Positions 5,886 to 8,181 of a DNA stretch of 8,181 nt are shown here, piece by piece (within the stretch, counting starts at the first letter, position 1; every line of letters begins with the position of its first letter). The position numbers were made by a program, and so were the translations under genes. The stretch is from Cyanobacteria bacterium UBA11370 (GTDB lineage Bacteria; Cyanobacteriota; Cyanobacteriia; Cyanobacteriales; Coleofasciculaceae), in NCBI GenBank assembly GCA_003486645.1, contig DNGI01000105.1:709-8889 (forward strand), in the 5' to 3' direction. Below the pieces are notes generated by a model, which was not told the DNA's origin, ran no database searches, and saw nothing but the letters and a program-made list of their open reading frames with translations.

Positions 5886-7220
5886 ATGGAAAAAGAACTG
5901 TTAAAAAATATTGATAATCTAGGTATCCGATTTGTACGTATCCTCTGGTGCGATAATGCCAATATTATACGGGGTAAGGCAGTTCATCGAGGAAGTTTAT
6001 TAGAATATTTAAACCATGGCGTTGGTATCTGTGCTGCCCAACAAGCCATTCCAGTAATGTATGATGCTCCAGTTCCCGGTAGTGGTTTGGGACCAGTGGG
6101 TGAAGTGCGTTTAATACCGGATTGGAGTACCTTTACACCCTTACCCTATGCTCCTAATCATGCGCGTGTTATGGGAGATATGGTTTTAGGGGGTTCCCCT
6201 TGGGGTTTATGTCCTCGGAATTTTCTTAAAATGATGATCACTCAGGCTAAAAATGAGGGATTAGACGTGATTGCCGCCTTTGAAAATGAATTTTACCTAT
6301 TGCGGCAAACTCCTGATGGAATTGTACCTGCTGATGATACGGTTTTTGCCTCAACGTTATCGATGGATATTCATCAAAATGTTATTGATGAGATGGCTGA
6401 AGCTCTCGTTCAACAGGGAATGCTTGTAGAACAGTATTACCCAGAATCCGGGCCAGGTCAACAGGAATTATCTATACTCTATAAAGATGCTTTGGGGGCA
6501 GCCGATCAGCAAATTGCCTTTCGAGAAACCGTGCGTGCGATCGCTCGCCAACATGATCTGATTGCGTCATTCTTACCTAAAATTTTTGCCGATAAAGCCG
6601 GGAGTGGTTGTCACCTTCACCTCAGCCTTTGGCATGATGGCGAGAACTTGATATCCGATCCAGAAATTGATGGGAATCTTTCAGGAATTGCCCGTCGCTT
6701 TATCGCTGGAATTCTTCATCATCTCCCCGCATTAATGGCATTGACAGTACCGAGTACTAATTCCTATCGCCGAATTATTCCTCATGCTTGGAGTGGTGCA
6801 TTTTGTTGTTGGGGAATAGATAATCGAGAAGCAGCCGTGCGAGTTCCAACTCATCCAGAATCACCCAGTTCCACTCATTTTGAACTCAAAACTGTAGATG
6901 CTACGGCTAATCCTTACCTAGCGTTGGGAGCAGTAATTGCGGCTGGATTGGATGGTATCCGTAGCTGTTTAGAATTAGGAGTACCCGTAGCAGTTGATCC
7001 GGGATCGTTGAGTGCATCGGAACGTCATGCTAATGGGATTGAACGGTTGCCCTCTAATTTAGGAGAATCGATTGAACAACTCAGTAATGATCCAGTTCTT
7101 TTAAATGCCTTGGGTTCAGATTTAGCTCACGTTTATTTAGCCGTTCGTAAGGCAGAATGGGAAGGAATGAAAGGGTTTGAATTGGAGGAGGAAGTTAAAC
7201 TTTTGTTGGAACGATATTAG
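5886..7220 (+). CDS. Glutamine-synthetase-family ligase (non-GlnA, non-GlnN)
   Basis: This 444-residue protein covers the full type I glutamine synthetase fold: a beta-grasp N-terminus (about 12-80) and the catalytic domain (about 105-440). Visible signatures are FENEF (metal ligands E133, E135), YYPESGPGQQE (E187, E194), AGSGCHLHLSL (H243, H245), NSYRRIIP (R296) and NREAAVRVP (R314, R319), then FELKTVDATANPYLA. These imply ATP-dependent gamma-glutamylation through a gamma-glutamyl phosphate. Differences from true GlnA: the FDGSS ammonium-site motif reads YDAPV (59-63), the arginine two residues after the conserved Glu (E333) is Lys (K335), and the adenylylation loop NLYDLPPE is absent. It is far shorter than GlnN (about 720 residues). 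It most resembles the PuuA/FluG-like branch, so the acceptor may be an amine other than ammonia. The ATG at 5886 lacks a Shine-Dalgarno. No NtcA site (GTA-N8-TAC) was found upstream. Confidence 0.93.
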   Translation: MEKELLKNIDNLGIRFVRILWCDNANIIRGKAVHRGSLLEYLNHGVGICAAQQAIPVMYDAPVPGSGLGPVGEVRLIPDWSTFTPLPYAPNHARVMGDMVLGGSPWGLCPRNFLKMMITQAKNEGLDVIAAFENEFYLLRQTPDGIVPADDTVFASTLSMDIHQNVIDEMAEALVQQGMLVEQYYPESGPGQQELSILYKDALGAADQQIAFRETVRAIARQHDLIASFLPKIFADKAGSGCHLHLSLWHDGENLISDPEIDGNLSGIARRFIAGILHHLPALMALTVPSTNSYRRIIPHAWSGAFCCWGIDNREAAVRVPTHPESPSSTHFELKTVDATANPYLALGAVIAAGLDGIRSCLELGVPVAVDPGSLSASERHANGIERLPSNLGESIEQLSNDPVLLNALGSDLAHVYLAVRKAEWEGMKGFELEEEVKLLLERY

Positions 7221-7292
7221 TTCATAACTTTGTTCTGAGTCAGTTGTCCTTTGTTTTTGTTATCTACAATTTCCTTAAAGCTTACTTATAAA

Positions 7293-7296
7293 GAGG
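7293..7296 (+). promoter_or_regulatory. Ribosome binding site of the Uma2 gene
   Basis: GAGG lies nine bases before the ATG at 7306 and supports this start. It is one of only two Shine-Dalgarno-like motifs seen before genes in the window. Confidence 0.55.
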
Positions 7297-7305
7297 CAGT
7301 CAATC

Positions 7306-8118
7306 ATGACAATTACGACAATTCAGTATAAAATTACCTGGGAAAAACTCCCCGATGATTTCCCTTTACCCGACGATCCCGTGGACAATATAAACCAGCC
7401 TACCTTAGCAGCAGGATTAAGTGATATCTTAGAACAAGCAGGATACCTACAAGAGGACGTATTAACTGCCACAAACTATGGCGTTTGTGCCACCTTAGAC
7501 GGCAAAATGGTGGTCAAAGCGCCGGATTGGATGTACGTTCGTCATATTTGGGTTTCACGAGACGAAGTTTATCGCAGTTATACACCACAGTTACAAGGCG
7601 AAATTCCTACGATTGTGATGGAATTTATTTCAGATACAGAGGGAAGTGAATATTCCATCAAGCCAACGTATCCTCCTGGAAAGTGGTTTTTTTATGAACG
7701 GGTGCTGCAAGTTCGGTACTATGCAATTTTTGACCCGCAAACAGGATTATTAGAATTTTATCAGCTCGATGATTCAGGGCGCTATCAGTTACAACAGCCT
7801 AATCCAAATGGTCACTATTGGGTTGAGGGGTTGGATTTATTTCTTGGTGTTTGGCAAGGAACTAAAGGCAACCGAACAGGTTATTGGTTACGTTGGTGGG
7901 ATGAAAGTGGGCAAATGTTATTGTGGGGAGCAGAGTTAGTAGAACAAGAACGCCTACGGGCTGAACAAGAGCAACAACGGGCTGAACAAGAACGTCAACG
8001 GGCTGAACAAGAACGCCTACGGGCTGAACAAGAGCAACAACGGGCTGAACAAGAACGCCTACGGGCTGAAGCATTAATAGCACAGTTACGGGCGGCTGGA
8101 ATTGAACCGGAGGCTTGA
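7306..8118 (+). CDS. Uma2 family (DUF820) PD-(D/E)XK endonuclease-like protein
   Basis: This is a 270-residue protein. The Uma2/DUF820 core covers about 30-185 and carries the PD-(D/E)XK fold motifs: KAPDW (D74), IVMEFIS (E106, replacing the usual EVxS) and a lysine in PPGKWFFYERVLQV (K126), followed by YYAIFDP. Residues 186-210 (TGYWLRWWDE, LLWG) are typical of the cyanobacterial subgroup. Residues 213-254 are six Glu/Gln/Arg/Ala heptads forming a coiled coil, followed by the usual LIAQLRAAGIEPEA-type end. Family members are predicted Mg2+-dependent nucleases, occur in many copies per cyanobacterial genome and are often near mobile DNA; their substrate and biological role are unproven. It starts 85 bases after the glutamine-synthetase-like gene with its own ribosome binding site, so co-transcription is possible but not needed. 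No partner toxin or methyltransferase is adjacent. Confidence 0.92.
   Translation: MTITTIQYKITWEKLPDDFPLPDDPVDNINQPTLAAGLSDILEQAGYLQEDVLTATNYGVCATLDGKMVVKAPDWMYVRHIWVSRDEVYRSYTPQLQGEIPTIVMEFISDTEGSEYSIKPTYPPGKWFFYERVLQVRYYAIFDPQTGLLEFYQLDDSGRYQLQQPNPNGHYWVEGLDLFLGVWQGTKGNRTGYWLRWWDESGQMLLWGAELVEQERLRAEQEQQRAEQERQRAEQERLRAEQEQQRAEQERLRAEALIAQLRAAGIEPEA
7942..8067 (+). repeat. In-frame 21-bp tandem repeat (six heptads)
   Basis: Six 21-bp units encode heptads in the order A-B-C-A-B-A, where A is EQERLRA, B is EQEQQRA and C is EQERQRA. The A and B units recur with nearly the same codons 63 bp apart, which indicates recent slippage or duplication at a three-unit level. It forms the coiled-coil tail of the Uma2 protein. 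Confidence 0.9.
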
Positions 8119-8133
8119 CAGAACGCCACATAG

Positions 8134-8164
8134 GGTGAGGGCGCTCCCTCGATGCGCCCCTACC
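8134..8164. repeat. GC-rich hairpin after the Uma2 gene
   Basis: GGGCGC (8139-8144) pairs with GCGCCC (8154-8159) around a 9-base loop. An outer GGT/ACC pair (8134-8136 with 8162-8164) is separated by two mismatches. It begins 15 bases after the stop codon. There is no T-run, so it fits a dispersed intergenic repeat or a 3' stabilising hairpin better than an intrinsic terminator. Confidence 0.45.
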
Positions 8165-8181
8165 AAAATATCCTAGAAGCT

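Noticed and set aside
5882..5914. Ten-codon open frame starting at 5882 and overlapping the ligase start
   Set aside because: It is too short and has no ribosome binding site or leader-peptide features; probably chance.
7862..8131. 89-codon minus-strand open frame
   Set aside because: It is the reverse of the heptad-coding repeat in the Uma2 gene, with a low-complexity Val/Gln-Pro pattern.

Overview
This window is very probably from a filamentous cyanobacterium. It holds five copies of the HIP1 octamer GCGATCGC (at 265, 3528, 5161, 5227 and 6537). It also has three different heptamer tandem repeats of the cyanobacterial STRR kind, palindromic MITE-like elements, a WD40 protein with a typical cyanobacterial linker and C-terminal tail, and a Uma2/DUF820 gene. 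I cannot name the species.

Layout. 1-237 is a small nest of inverted-repeat elements just downstream of gene 1. 238-4416 (minus) encodes a 1392-residue protein with three tandem TIR domains, each followed by the same helical module, then a coiled coil, one predicted membrane segment and fourteen WD40 repeats. 4417-4866 is a divergent intergenic region with two heptamer repeats, one truncated MITE copy and a good match to the cyanobacterial LexA (SOS) box just before gene 2. 4867-5406 (plus) encodes a basic 179-residue protein that I do not recognise. 5407-5885 is intergenic, with a third heptamer repeat, a long imperfect stem and a complete MITE copy inverted relative to the first. 5886-7220 (plus) encodes a glutamine-synthetase-fold enzyme that is neither GlnA nor GlnN. 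7306-8118 (plus) encodes a Uma2-family PD-(D/E)XK protein with a heptad-repeat tail. 8119-8181 holds a GC-rich hairpin.

How the genes relate. The four genes do not look like one operon. Gene 1 is divergent from gene 2. The glutamine-synthetase-like gene is separated from gene 2 by 479 bp of repeats and from the Uma2 gene by 85 bp. The strongest candidate for something undescribed is gene 1. It looks like a self-contained, membrane-anchored sensor-effector with three potentially catalytic TIR domains and a rapidly homogenising WD40 sensor, but without the STAND NTPase that usually lies between such parts. The second is gene 2, an unknown basic protein that appears to be under SOS control and sits between inverted MITE copies.
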